Assembly (NCBI GenBank): GCA_964389305.1
Contig: CAYMEK010000075.1
Span: forward strand, 1-19,151
Reading direction: 5' to 3'
DNA length: 19,151 nt
Source: CAYMEK01 sp964389305
Lineage (GTDB): Bacteria; Spirochaetota; Spirochaetia; SZUA-6; DRHE01
The number at the start of each line of letters is the position of its first letter. Positions within the stretch are counted from its first letter, which is position 1. The notes below the pieces were generated by a model. That model saw only the letters and a program-made list of their open reading frames with translations. It searched no databases and had not been told where the DNA came from. This document shows positions 7,071 through 14,574 of this stretch, piece after piece. The position numbers were made by a program, and so were the translations under genes.

Positions 7071-8228
7071 ATGGATATGAATGCAATAGCGGTATCAGAG
7101 CTTCGGGAGAACAGCTATTTCAACGCTCCCCTGTACCTGGAAGACGGGTATATTCTGCTGTCTCCCGACACAGAGATAACAGCCGAGTTGATCGAGCGGC
7201 TCAAGCGTTGGGGCTACCAGCAGGTGCTCACCGAGGGGAGAGCGGTAGAGGCTCCCACCTATGGCCAATCCGGAGCCACGGACACCAAGACTTCCGTGTT
7301 GGAGCTGGACATCAAGGAAAAGCAGCAGATCGAGGAGGCCAGGAAGCTGTACTACAGCCTGGCCAACTTCAACGTGGAGACCTTCAAGCGGTACCGCGAG
7401 GAGAACAAACTCAGCATTCCGCACTTGAGCGAGCAAATGAAACAGCTCATCGAGAAATTGAAATCCAGCCGGGATGCCATGCTGCGCTACCCGGAGTTCT
7501 CCTTCCCGTCGGAGAATTACCTTTACACCCACAGCGTGAACAGCACAATCCTCGCCCTGGCCATCGGCGATCTTATGAAACTCCCCCCGCACCGCCTGAT
7601 CGAGCTGGGTATAGCGGCTGTGCTCCACGATATAGGCATGCTCAAGCTTCCGGACGCCATCTACTTGAAATCCTCCACCCTGAGCGAGAAGGAGCTCCAG
7701 ATGGTCCAGGCTCATACTACCCTCGGTTACAGGATCCTCAAGGGGTTCTCCGTCTCCGAGGAAATCGCCCTCGGGGCATACGAACATCACGAGCGCCTCG
7801 ACGGTTCCGGCTATCCCAGGGCTCTGGTTGGCGATAAAGCGAGCCTCTATTCGCGGATCATCGCGGTGGTCTGTTCCTATGACGCTATGTCCTCCAAAAG
7901 GCTGTACAAGAGCCAGAAGGATATGCACACAGCCTTGATGGAGCTGGTCAAGCAGCGGAATAGAAAATACGACGAGAGAATAGTCCGCTCGCTGATCGTC
8001 TGCCTCTCGGTCTTTCCGCTGGGCAGCCTGGTGCTGCTCTCCGACGAGGCGATCGGCCGCGTGGTGAAGACCAATCCCGAAAACCCCCGATTCCCCTTCG
8101 TGCAGATATTGTTCGATAGAGAGGGCAACCGGATAACGGAAAATCCGCTGGTAAAGACCGCCGAAGGGGGAGGGATTTCCATTCAACGCTGCCTTTCAGC
8201 ACAGGAAGCTGAAGGGTTGAACATCTAG
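7071..8228 (+). CDS. HD-GYP domain protein, possible c-di-GMP phosphodiesterase
   Basis: The protein has 385 residues from ATG 7071, with AAGG five bases upstream. Residues 1-56 form an N-terminal module like that of many HD-GYP proteins (SPDTEITAELIERLKRWGYQQVLTEG). The HD-GYP domain spans about 145-310: H154, the H186-D187 pair in LHDIGMLKLPD, H215, and HHERLDGSGYP at 239-249. Family members hydrolyse c-di-GMP at a two- or three-metal centre. The usual last metal ligand, the Asp of 'ADxYDA', aligns with Cys268 in VVCSYDAM, so activity is uncertain. A C-terminal beta-rich tail follows (LGSLVLLSDEAIGRVV). The kinase-fusion gene begins 23 bases downstream on the same strand, so the two are probably co-transcribed. 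Confidence 0.9.
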   Translation: MDMNAIAVSELRENSYFNAPLYLEDGYILLSPDTEITAELIERLKRWGYQQVLTEGRAVEAPTYGQSGATDTKTSVLELDIKEKQQIEEARKLYYSLANFNVETFKRYREENKLSIPHLSEQMKQLIEKLKSSRDAMLRYPEFSFPSENYLYTHSVNSTILALAIGDLMKLPPHRLIELGIAAVLHDIGMLKLPDAIYLKSSTLSEKELQMVQAHTTLGYRILKGFSVSEEIALGAYEHHERLDGSGYPRALVGDKASLYSRIIAVVCSYDAMSSKRLYKSQKDMHTALMELVKQRNRKYDERIVRSLIVCLSVFPLGSLVLLSDEAIGRVVKTNPENPRFPFVQILFDREGNRITENPLVKTAEGGGISIQRCLSAQEAEGLNI

Positions 8229-8251
8229 CGGAAACAGCTCGGGGCAGCTAC

Positions 8252-9910
8252 ATGGACGTCACAGTTACCCTTCCATCGGGTGAAAAAGTCAGCTATCCCT
8301 CGGGGACGCGAGTGGAGGAGATCTTCAAGGAACAGAAGCTCGCCTCGCAGGCCTCTCCAATCGTAGCTGCCCAGGTAAACAAGGCGCTGGTCAGCCTGAC
8401 CTACCGCATCGAGGTCGACAGCCGGGTCGAGGCGGTTTACCTGAATACCCGGGAGGGGGCCAACATCTACAGGCGCTCGCTGTGTTTCCTGCTGACCATC
8501 GCGGCCAAGCAGCTTTTCCCGGACAGGAGGCTGGTCATCGGCCACTCCCTGGGAAGGGGCTACTTCTACTACTTCGACGACCAGACCGAGGCTCCCGAGT
8601 CGGACCTGCTGGCGCTAAAAAAGCGCATGACCGAGATCGCGGCCGCCGGCCGCCCAATCCTGCGCCAGGTTGTCTCCTATTCCGAGGCCATTCGTTACTT
8701 CGAGCAGAACAACCAACCCGACACTGTGCTGCTGCTCAAGAATCGCAATGACCTGAAAGTACCCGTGTTTGCCTGCGACCGCTTCATGGATCTGGACTAT
8801 GCCCCACTGGTGCCCAATACGGCGCTGCTGCAGGTTTTTGATATCATGAGCTATCCACCGGGCTTTCTGCTGCGCTATCCCCCCTGGAATCGTCCGGACA
8901 GGCTCGGTCCGTTCAGAAAGAACTCAATCCTGTTTTCCATCTACAGGGAGTACAAGGACTGGGGCAAAATTTTGGGCGTTCGCTGTGTAGGTCACCTCAA
9001 CGACCTGATCAACGAGCGCAACGTCAAGCAGTTCATCCAGGTGGCCGAAGCCCTCCACGATAAGAAGATCGCCCTGATTGCCGACAAGATATGCGACCGC
9101 CGTGAGGCGGTGAAGGTGGTGCTGATCGCCGGGCCCTCCTCCTCCGGGAAGACGACCTTCGCCAAGAAACTCTCCATCCAGTTACAGGTGCTGGGTAGAA
9201 ATCCTTTTCCCATATCTTTGGACGATTACTTCCTCCCGAGGGAGCTGACTCCTCTGGATCGGGATGGCAACTACGATTTCGAAAGCCTCAGGGCGATCGA
9301 CATAAAGCTGCTGAACCAGGACCTTCTGCGTCTGATGAGAGGGGAAGAGGTATACCTGCCTCGCTACAGTTTTCAGACCGGGGAGCGACAACTTTCATCG
9401 ACGCCCGCCAGACTTCCCAAACGGGCCATAGTCGTCCTGGAAGGGATTCACGGTCTAAACGACGAGCTAACCCATTCCATACCCCGGGAGACAAAGTACA
9501 AGATATATGTTTCGGCCCTGACCCAACTCAACCTGGACGATCATAACCGGATATCCACCACCGACAACCGCCTGCTGCGCAGGATCGTTCGGGACTCGCA
9601 ATTCCGGGGCCATAGCGCTTTTGACACCCTGTCTATGTGGCAGTCGGTGCGAAATGGAGAAAACAGGAATATCTTTCCCTACCAAAACTCCGCCGATTCG
9701 GCTTTCAACTCCGCGTTGGACTATGAGCTGGCGGTGTTGAAAGTATATGCCGAGCCTCTCCTGAGAACGGTCAAACCCGATCAGGAAGGTTTCAACGAAG
9801 CCCTGCGCCTGCTGTCTTTCCTCAACAACTTCGCTCCCATACCCCCGAGTTGGGTACCCGAATATTCGATCCTGAGAGAGTTCATAGGAGAGAGCGCCTT
9901 CAAGTACTAA
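8252..9910 (+). CDS. TGS/ThrRS-like domain fused to a uridine kinase-like nucleoside kinase
   Basis: The protein has 552 residues from ATG 8252; the ribosome site is weak and may rely on coupling with the HD-GYP gene. Residues 1-65 are a TGS domain (VTVTLPSGEKVSYPSGT). Residues about 70-235 resemble the second additional (editing) domain of threonyl-tRNA synthetase (LFPDRRLVIGHSLGRGYFYYFDD). The usual HxxxH of that domain reads RSLCF (75-79), so both histidines are lost. From about 285 there is a phosphoribulokinase/uridine kinase-type P-loop kinase: Walker A GPSSSGKT (294-301), then SLDDYF (322-327) and LEGIHGLND. The family is usually annotated as nucleoside (uridine) kinase; the true substrate is not clear from sequence. 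It acts in the cytoplasm. Confidence 0.85.
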   Translation: MDVTVTLPSGEKVSYPSGTRVEEIFKEQKLASQASPIVAAQVNKALVSLTYRIEVDSRVEAVYLNTREGANIYRRSLCFLLTIAAKQLFPDRRLVIGHSLGRGYFYYFDDQTEAPESDLLALKKRMTEIAAAGRPILRQVVSYSEAIRYFEQNNQPDTVLLLKNRNDLKVPVFACDRFMDLDYAPLVPNTALLQVFDIMSYPPGFLLRYPPWNRPDRLGPFRKNSILFSIYREYKDWGKILGVRCVGHLNDLINERNVKQFIQVAEALHDKKIALIADKICDRREAVKVVLIAGPSSSGKTTFAKKLSIQLQVLGRNPFPISLDDYFLPRELTPLDRDGNYDFESLRAIDIKLLNQDLLRLMRGEEVYLPRYSFQTGERQLSSTPARLPKRAIVVLEGIHGLNDELTHSIPRETKYKIYVSALTQLNLDDHNRISTTDNRLLRRIVRDSQFRGHSAFDTLSMWQSVRNGENRNIFPYQNSADSAFNSALDYELAVLKVYAEPLLRTVKPDQEGFNEALRLLSFLNNFAPIPPSWVPEYSILREFIGESAFKY

Positions 9911-9918
9911 AGCCTCGA

Positions 9919-9947
9919 TTGATGAGCTTTCCGATCTGTATTATACT
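9919..9947 (+). promoter_or_regulatory. sigma-70-type promoter for the gene at 9975
   Basis: TTGATG (9919-9924) and TATACT (9942-9947) are 17 bases apart. The predicted start near 9954 leaves a short leader containing a strong AGGAGGT at 9963-9969. The exported-protein gene therefore has its own promoter, in addition to any readthrough from the kinase gene. Confidence 0.55.
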
Positions 9948-9974
9948 TTGGCTGGTAATCACAGGAGGTAGAGG

Positions 9975-11129
9975 ATGAAAAAGTCAATCTCTCTTCTGGT
10001 ACTCCTCGTTTTCGTTGCAGCCAGTCTTTCGGCTCAATTCTACACCACCCTGCCCAGGGAGCAGAGAAGAGAGCTGGCGGAGGCTTACTACCTGGTGGGC
10101 AAGCAGTACGAACAAAACGGCCAAACTCAGAAGGCCCGGGATTTCGAGCAAATGGCCTACAATATCTTTCCCGGACTCGACCCGTCCAACATCCAGCTCA
10201 GAGATCTACCCAGCGCGGCGGCGTTGATTCTGGAGGGAAAGGCCAAGCTGGCTGCCGCCCCACTTGAGCGCGAAGAGGCCATCAAGGAACTACTGAAATC
10301 CAAATTCTTGAGACTGGTTTCCGCCTTTCTGAGCAAAGACACGGCAGCGATGCTCAAGCTCATGGATGGCTCGGTGTACCTGACCGATCCGGGAATAGAG
10401 CTTACTCAGGCGCAGATCGAATCTCAACTCGACAGCTTCTTCAAAGATACCGACCTGTTCGGGCTGGCACCCTCCCATGTTTTTGAGCTGAACAGCCTGG
10501 AGGTGGCTCCCCTGTCTTCGGCCGCCGCCGGCTGGGGCCAAACGTATGCTATCCGCATACGGGCCAAGATGGATTTCTCCAAGCAGGTGGTTTTCTGGCG
10601 GGAGCAACAGCAGTACCTGATGCACCAGGTGAAAGGGCAGTGGCTGCTGTTCAGCGTCGGGCAGAAGCTGCCCCCCTCAGGCTGGACTCCTAAACCGGTA
10701 CCAGCAGCCCGCAAGACAACCTCTGTGTCTCTGAAGGCGGGACCCCAAAAGGACATTGAACGAGCGCTGCTCGCCTGCCTGGAGGCCTTTCTGGCCAAAG
10801 ATGTGGATACGGCTTCCCGATACTTTGCCGACGAGGTGATAGTCATCCGTCTGGACACCACCCTTACCCGGGAGGAGATCGCCGCGACCTTCCAGGGCTA
10901 CTTCGAGGGCGCGGACTTCTCCGGGATCAGCGCTTCCGACGTGGTGGACGAGGACAGCATCTTCGTATCTCCCAGCGAGGAGTTCGAAGAGGAAATTGCA
11001 GGAGCAGTATACCTACTTACCGTGAAGACGCGTCTCGATCTTTCCGGCACGATTCCCTTCTGGACGCGTTTTCAGGACTACTACTTCACCGAACAAGGGG
11101 GCGCCTGGAGGATCTTCGCCATATTCTGA
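9975..11129 (+). CDS. exported protein with two tandem NTF2-like domains
   Basis: The protein has 384 residues from ATG 9975 after a strong AGGAGGT. Residues 1-20 form a signal peptide with a likely cut after ASLSA. Residues 22-70 form a helical, TPR-like stretch. Two copies of a domain of about 125 residues follow, at 103-228 and 259-384. Both have an N-terminal helix (KFLRLVSAFLSKDT and ACLEAFLAKDVDT) and end alike: MDFSKQVVFWREQQQYL with GQWLLFSV, and LDLSGTIPFWTRFQDYY with GAWRIFAI. The layout fits SnoaL/NTF2-like folds, which bind small ligands or act as assembly domains. I see no catalytic residues. It probably sits in the periplasm. Its last 44 bases overlap the end of the opposite-strand cysteine-cluster gene. 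Confidence 0.75.
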   Translation: MKKSISLLVLLVFVAASLSAQFYTTLPREQRRELAEAYYLVGKQYEQNGQTQKARDFEQMAYNIFPGLDPSNIQLRDLPSAAALILEGKAKLAAAPLEREEAIKELLKSKFLRLVSAFLSKDTAAMLKLMDGSVYLTDPGIELTQAQIESQLDSFFKDTDLFGLAPSHVFELNSLEVAPLSSAAAGWGQTYAIRIRAKMDFSKQVVFWREQQQYLMHQVKGQWLLFSVGQKLPPSGWTPKPVPAARKTTSVSLKAGPQKDIERALLACLEAFLAKDVDTASRYFADEVIVIRLDTTLTREEIAATFQGYFEGADFSGISASDVVDEDSIFVSPSEEFEEEIAGAVYLLTVKTRLDLSGTIPFWTRFQDYYFTEQGGAWRIFAIF

Positions 11130-11388
11130 ACTTCTCTACGTATCCGCAGCTTGCAGGCAGTGACGGATCGAAGAGGGCGGTAAACAGAGTTACCTTTCTG
11201 CATTCAGGGCAAACACGGAAACGCTGCTCATACACCTTGCACAATTTCGTTGTGCGGTCAAGATAGCGGCAGGGGGCGTTGAAATCGATGATCAGGCGGC
11301 GCAAGCTCCGGCGCCGCTCGTAGCAGCATAAACCGCAGCGCTTGCACAATCGTTCCCAGTTTTCTTTCCGTTTCTGTTTTCGTGTCAC
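11086..11388 (-). CDS. YkgJ-type cysteine cluster protein
   Basis: The protein has 100 residues from GTG 11388, the only start after an in-frame stop; AGGA elements lie 3 and 11 bases upstream. The signature of the YkgJ/UPF0153 zinc or iron-sulfur cluster family is clear: C15xxC18xxC21C22 in CKRCGLCC, then C40 (APCRYLD), C50 (KLCKVYEQRF), C60 and C63 (CPEC), and C81. The function of the family is largely unknown, with a metal-binding role assumed. It is short for the family and has a basic tail (RIWRRSSRRPLVR). It is the last gene of the minus-strand run beginning at galK, 75 bases after the NHL/VWA gene. Its 3' end overlaps the converging gene by 44 bases. Confidence 0.8.
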   Translation of the reverse strand: MTRKQKRKENWERLCKRCGLCCYERRRSLRRLIIDFNAPCRYLDRTTKLCKVYEQRFRVCPECRKVTLFTALFDPSLPASCGYVEKFRIWRRSSRRPLVR

Positions 11389-11463
11389 CAGTCCTGCTTA
11401 TCCTGAACAAAAAAGCTGCAAATGCAAACTGTGAAACGAGAGATCGGGCAACGGAACAAGGCG

Positions 11464-13515
11464 TCAGTCGGAAAGGGGAGCGAAATACCCGCTCTCGGTC
11501 CGGCCGCTCTTCCTGTGGAAAACCGCTTCCGCCTGCAGATCCAGGTAGTTTCGTCCGAATCCCGGATCGGAACTGGAGATGTAGCCCAGAACATACTGGA
11601 AGCCCGGACGCTCCCGCAGATCCCTACATACGGTATCGATTCCCTGGGGAGCAAAGTAATAGACCACCCTGCCGCCTGTCTGGGCGCATATGTACTCCAG
11701 CTCCCGATCGGGTTCGGCCGTGAAACTTACTACGTACAGTGCGATCGAGTTATTTTGCAGGTAGTCGGTAACCTCAGCCAGGCTGTAGTCGCCGAAAGCC
11801 CGCTCATTCAACCGCCCGGTGGTCAGAAACACGACAGATTTGCGAGCCGTAGCGGGAATCAGCCGGGAGGCGGCCAGTCTCAAGCCCCTATCGAAACGCC
11901 AGCCGTGGCTCCACGGTCCGTGTAAAGCAGCCTCAACCGCTTCCAGGCGCGTGGCGCCCGCTTCAGCTGCGACCACGGCGGTCTCCCCGGCGCCGATCAC
12001 TTCGAGTCCGCTTACTCGCGCGACGTCGTTTCCGACTGTCTGAACATACAGCGAAGCGACTCCTTCGGAGAGGTCCCGGCCGAACTCTCTCATTTCCGGT
12101 GAGCTTTCTACCACCAAAGCGATTTTCTGTTTGGGGGGCTCGCTGGGGGAATACAGGAGCTGGACAGCCCCCACCTCCCGCAGGTGTTCGCTGAGGATGA
12201 AATTTTCCGCCTGCAGCCCCATTACCGGTCGCCCCTGAAGATCCTCTACGGTAAGCTCTGCGTTTACATCGGGAAAAGCGAGGGAATTGACGCGATCTAC
12301 GCGGACAAAGAGACTGGTGTACAGGGAGCTCATCTCCGAGAGAATGTAGATTCTGCTGCGATCGAAATCCACTGCATACAGCTCCCGGTTCGGGCTTAAA
12401 GCCAGTTGGGTCAGATGACCGGCGATGGTACTCATGTCGCTCAAGGTGGTCCAGGTTTCGCTCTTCAGATCGTATTCGAGGATCCTGTTGGCGTCCGCCA
12501 CCAAGAGGGTTTCTGCATCCCGGAAGGTGATGCCTTCCGGTCCGGACAGAAATCCCCGGCCCACGGAATAGAGATAGTTGCCGCTGTCATCGTAGACGAT
12601 TATCCTCTTGCCACCGCGATCGGCCACGAATAGCTTTCCCCCCTGGAAGGCGATTCCCGTGGGGCTGTTTAACCTGGCTTCGGAGCCGCCCCTGCGGCCG
12701 ATAGTGAGGATGAAATTCCCATCGAAGTCGTACTTGTTGATCCGGCCGTTACCCCAATCGCTGACATAAAGGTAACCCCGGGGATCCGCTGTCAGGTATT
12801 GGGGGCCAAGGAGCAGGCCCGGATCGCTTCCTCTGCCACCAATCTCGGCGACTTGCCGGCCCTCCAGGTCCGCCTTCAATACCCGGTTCCTACCGTATTC
12901 TGAGATAAACAGGTAACGCTTTCCGCTGCCGGGAACTTCGGCTTCGAGGCAGCTGTAAGGCCGGTCGTAGCCCCGCCACCCTCCCCGAAACACTGTACGA
13001 ACCTGATTGTTGATATCGAGCAGAGCTATCTCGCCCGAGCCAAAGGCCACCACGTAGACCGAGCCGTCCCTGCGCGCGAACACGGAGGAAGGACGGCGTA
13101 TGGGGTAGGTGTCTCGATCACTGCAGTCTATCTGCCCCGCCACCACTAAAGGACTCTCGGTCTCGAGCTGTTCGCCCAGACCTCGCCGGTAATCGAGAAC
13201 CTGTACGGTATTCTGAAGAGCCACGTTTCCCGGATCTCGCTCGAGCAGATAGCGCCATTCACTCAGGGCGGCTTCCTCGAAACCGGCCCGATACTGAGCG
13301 TTTCCCAGCCAGAAACGGGTACGCAGATCCTGCGGCTTGATGCTCAGGGACTTTTCGAGTGATAGGATGGCATCATCGAAGAAACCTGCATGAAAAGACC
13401 TTACCCCCCAGCGGAAATCCTCTCCTGCCCTGACCTGATCCATGTCGATTTCCTGGCCGGCTGCCAGAGCGCAGACTATGACCAACAGAGGCAGCGGGAG
13501 GCGGATTCTCACCAT
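11464..13515 (-). CDS. secreted TPR-NHL-VWA multidomain protein
   Basis: The protein has 683 residues from ATG 13515; a TTG at 13533 is the alternative. Neither has a clear ribosome site, so translation may be coupled to the 58-residue gene just upstream. Residues 2-20 form a signal peptide. TPR-like helices span about 33-105. NHL-type beta-propeller repeats span about 135-395, with blades such as GPQYLTADPRGYLYVSDWGNGRI and SPTGIAFQGGKLFVADRGG. A linker strand (AELTVEDLQGRPV) and a VWA-related domain (about 463-630) follow, then a tail ending ESGYFAPL. The MIDAS site is altered: ESSPE replaces DxSxS, and LTTG replaces LTDG. The protein probably acts as a periplasmic or surface interaction scaffold; partners are unknown. 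Confidence 0.85.
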   Translation of the reverse strand: MVRIRLPLPLLVIVCALAAGQEIDMDQVRAGEDFRWGVRSFHAGFFDDAILSLEKSLSIKPQDLRTRFWLGNAQYRAGFEEAALSEWRYLLERDPGNVALQNTVQVLDYRRGLGEQLETESPLVVAGQIDCSDRDTYPIRRPSSVFARRDGSVYVVAFGSGEIALLDINNQVRTVFRGGWRGYDRPYSCLEAEVPGSGKRYLFISEYGRNRVLKADLEGRQVAEIGGRGSDPGLLLGPQYLTADPRGYLYVSDWGNGRINKYDFDGNFILTIGRRGGSEARLNSPTGIAFQGGKLFVADRGGKRIIVYDDSGNYLYSVGRGFLSGPEGITFRDAETLLVADANRILEYDLKSETWTTLSDMSTIAGHLTQLALSPNRELYAVDFDRSRIYILSEMSSLYTSLFVRVDRVNSLAFPDVNAELTVEDLQGRPVMGLQAENFILSEHLREVGAVQLLYSPSEPPKQKIALVVESSPEMREFGRDLSEGVASLYVQTVGNDVARVSGLEVIGAGETAVVAAEAGATRLEAVEAALHGPWSHGWRFDRGLRLAASRLIPATARKSVVFLTTGRLNERAFGDYSLAEVTDYLQNNSIALYVVSFTAEPDRELEYICAQTGGRVVYYFAPQGIDTVCRDLRERPGFQYVLGYISSSDPGFGRNYLDLQAEAVFHRKSGRTESGYFAPLSD

Positions 13516-13534
13516 TAAAACACTATACAACAAA

Positions 13535-13711
13535 TCAGGCGAAGGTATCTACACGATGAGGCTCTGAACCGAGATCTGTTATTTTTCCCTTTACGCCCAG
13601 GTAAAGAATGCTTTTTATCTGCTGCAAATCGATGACGGCCTGTGCACCGCTGTCAGGTGAATTACGGGTCTCAGGAGCTATCTGTGCGGATGAAATATAC
13701 TCGATATTCAT
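13535..13711 (-). CDS. small hypothetical protein (58 aa)
   Basis: I do not recognise this protein. ATG 13711 has GAGGA eight bases upstream, whereas the GTG at 13717 lies against that site, so the ATG is chosen. The product begins MNIEYISSAQIAPE and has a disordered, polar middle. Its C-terminal half (AVIDLQQIKSILYLGVKGKI) is hydrophobic enough to form a helix and a strand. There is no signal peptide or cysteine. The TGA stop lies 19 bases ahead of the ATG of the NHL/VWA gene and directly before its TTG alternative, which suggests translational coupling. Upstream is an AT-rich gap of 83 bases after surE. The strong ribosome site and position support a real gene. Confidence 0.55.
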   Translation of the reverse strand: MNIEYISSAQIAPETRNSPDSGAQAVIDLQQIKSILYLGVKGKITDLGSEPHRVDTFA

Positions 13712-13794
13712 CTTCACTCTCCTCTTTAATTATCGACGGACGAGATTTACACCTTAATATTTCAATTGCAGACTAAGGAAAACAAATTTTTTTT

Positions 13795-14574
13795 TTAGTA
13801 CAAAAAAGAAGCCTGTCGGTAGCGTTCCTCCACGTCGTGATTCGCCGGATGGACCACGATCGGGGAAAGGGAGACGAACCCCTCCTCCACCGCCCAGTAA
13901 TCCGAGCCCTCTTCCCGCTCGCTGTCGGGGATCTCTCCTCCTATGAAGCTGTACAGATCTCCCTGGGGAGAGGTGAAGCGTACTATCTCGTCTTTGTAGA
14001 TCCGGCGTGTGGGAACCGTGATCACCACCTTCGCAGCGGCCTTACGATTCGGGAAATTTATATTCAGGAAGTGATCTTCGGACCACAGCTCTCTGAATAA
14101 TCCCAGGTTGGCACACATGAAACGAACGGCGAAATCGAGGCGCAGTGGGGGGGTGAACGAGTTGATCGAGCAAGCCACTGCGGGCTTACGCATGAAAGCG
14201 CCCTGCCGCGCCGCGGCTGCGGTTCCGGAGTACACCAGGTCGGTGCCCAGATTCGGCCCCAAGTTGATTCCCGCCACAACCATGTCCAGCTCTTGCGGAA
14301 CCAGTCCCAAGCAGGCGTGGAGAACACAATCGGCCGGGGTCCCACCGGAGGCGTACTCCCGCTCGGCAAGCTGGTGAAACCTGGTGGGCAGACTCAGGGT
14401 AATAGAGTGGGAGCTGCCGCTCCTGTTCGTCTCCGGGGCTACTACCCAGACCTCGTGTTCGATCGCCAGAGCCTTCTGCAGCCGCCGCAGGCCCTCACTC
14501 TGTATTCCGTCATCATTGGTAAGCAGGATTCTCAAATCGTTCTTAGCCTCTTCAACCGTTTTCAACGGGCGCAT
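13795..14574 (-). CDS. surE: SurE 5'-nucleotidase (survival protein E)
   Basis: SurE is a metal-dependent phosphatase that dephosphorylates nucleoside 5'-monophosphates and is linked to stress survival. The 259-residue product has all family marks: LLTNDDGI with metal ligands Asp21 and Asp22, RSGSSHSI with Ser52, SGGTPADCV, and AGINLGPNLGTD with Asn104. ATG 14574 overlaps the end of galK by 23 bases and has a poor ribosome site. A TTG at 14535 would give the canonical start (MRILLTNDDG), with AGAGG about eleven bases upstream, and is a real alternative. The first 13 residues are extra compared with most homologues. The stop codon runs into ten consecutive A residues on the coding strand. Cytoplasmic. 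Confidence 0.95.
   Translation of the reverse strand: MRPLKTVEEAKNDLRILLTNDDGIQSEGLRRLQKALAIEHEVWVVAPETNRSGSSHSITLSLPTRFHQLAEREYASGGTPADCVLHACLGLVPQELDMVVAGINLGPNLGTDLVYSGTAAAARQGAFMRKPAVACSINSFTPPLRLDFAVRFMCANLGLFRELWSEDHFLNINFPNRKAAAKVVITVPTRRIYKDEIVRFTSPQGDLYSFIGGEIPDSEREEGSDYWAVEEGFVSLSPIVVHPANHDVEERYRQASFLY

Noticed and set aside
7095..8186. 363-codon antisense frame over the HD-GYP gene
   Set aside because: It mirrors an unmistakable HD-GYP coding sequence. Its length comes from the codon bias of the sense gene.
13787..13796. Run of ten T residues (plus strand) at the end of surE
   Set aside because: It is on the wrong strand for a surE terminator and no plus-strand gene ends there, so it is treated as a homopolymer tract.
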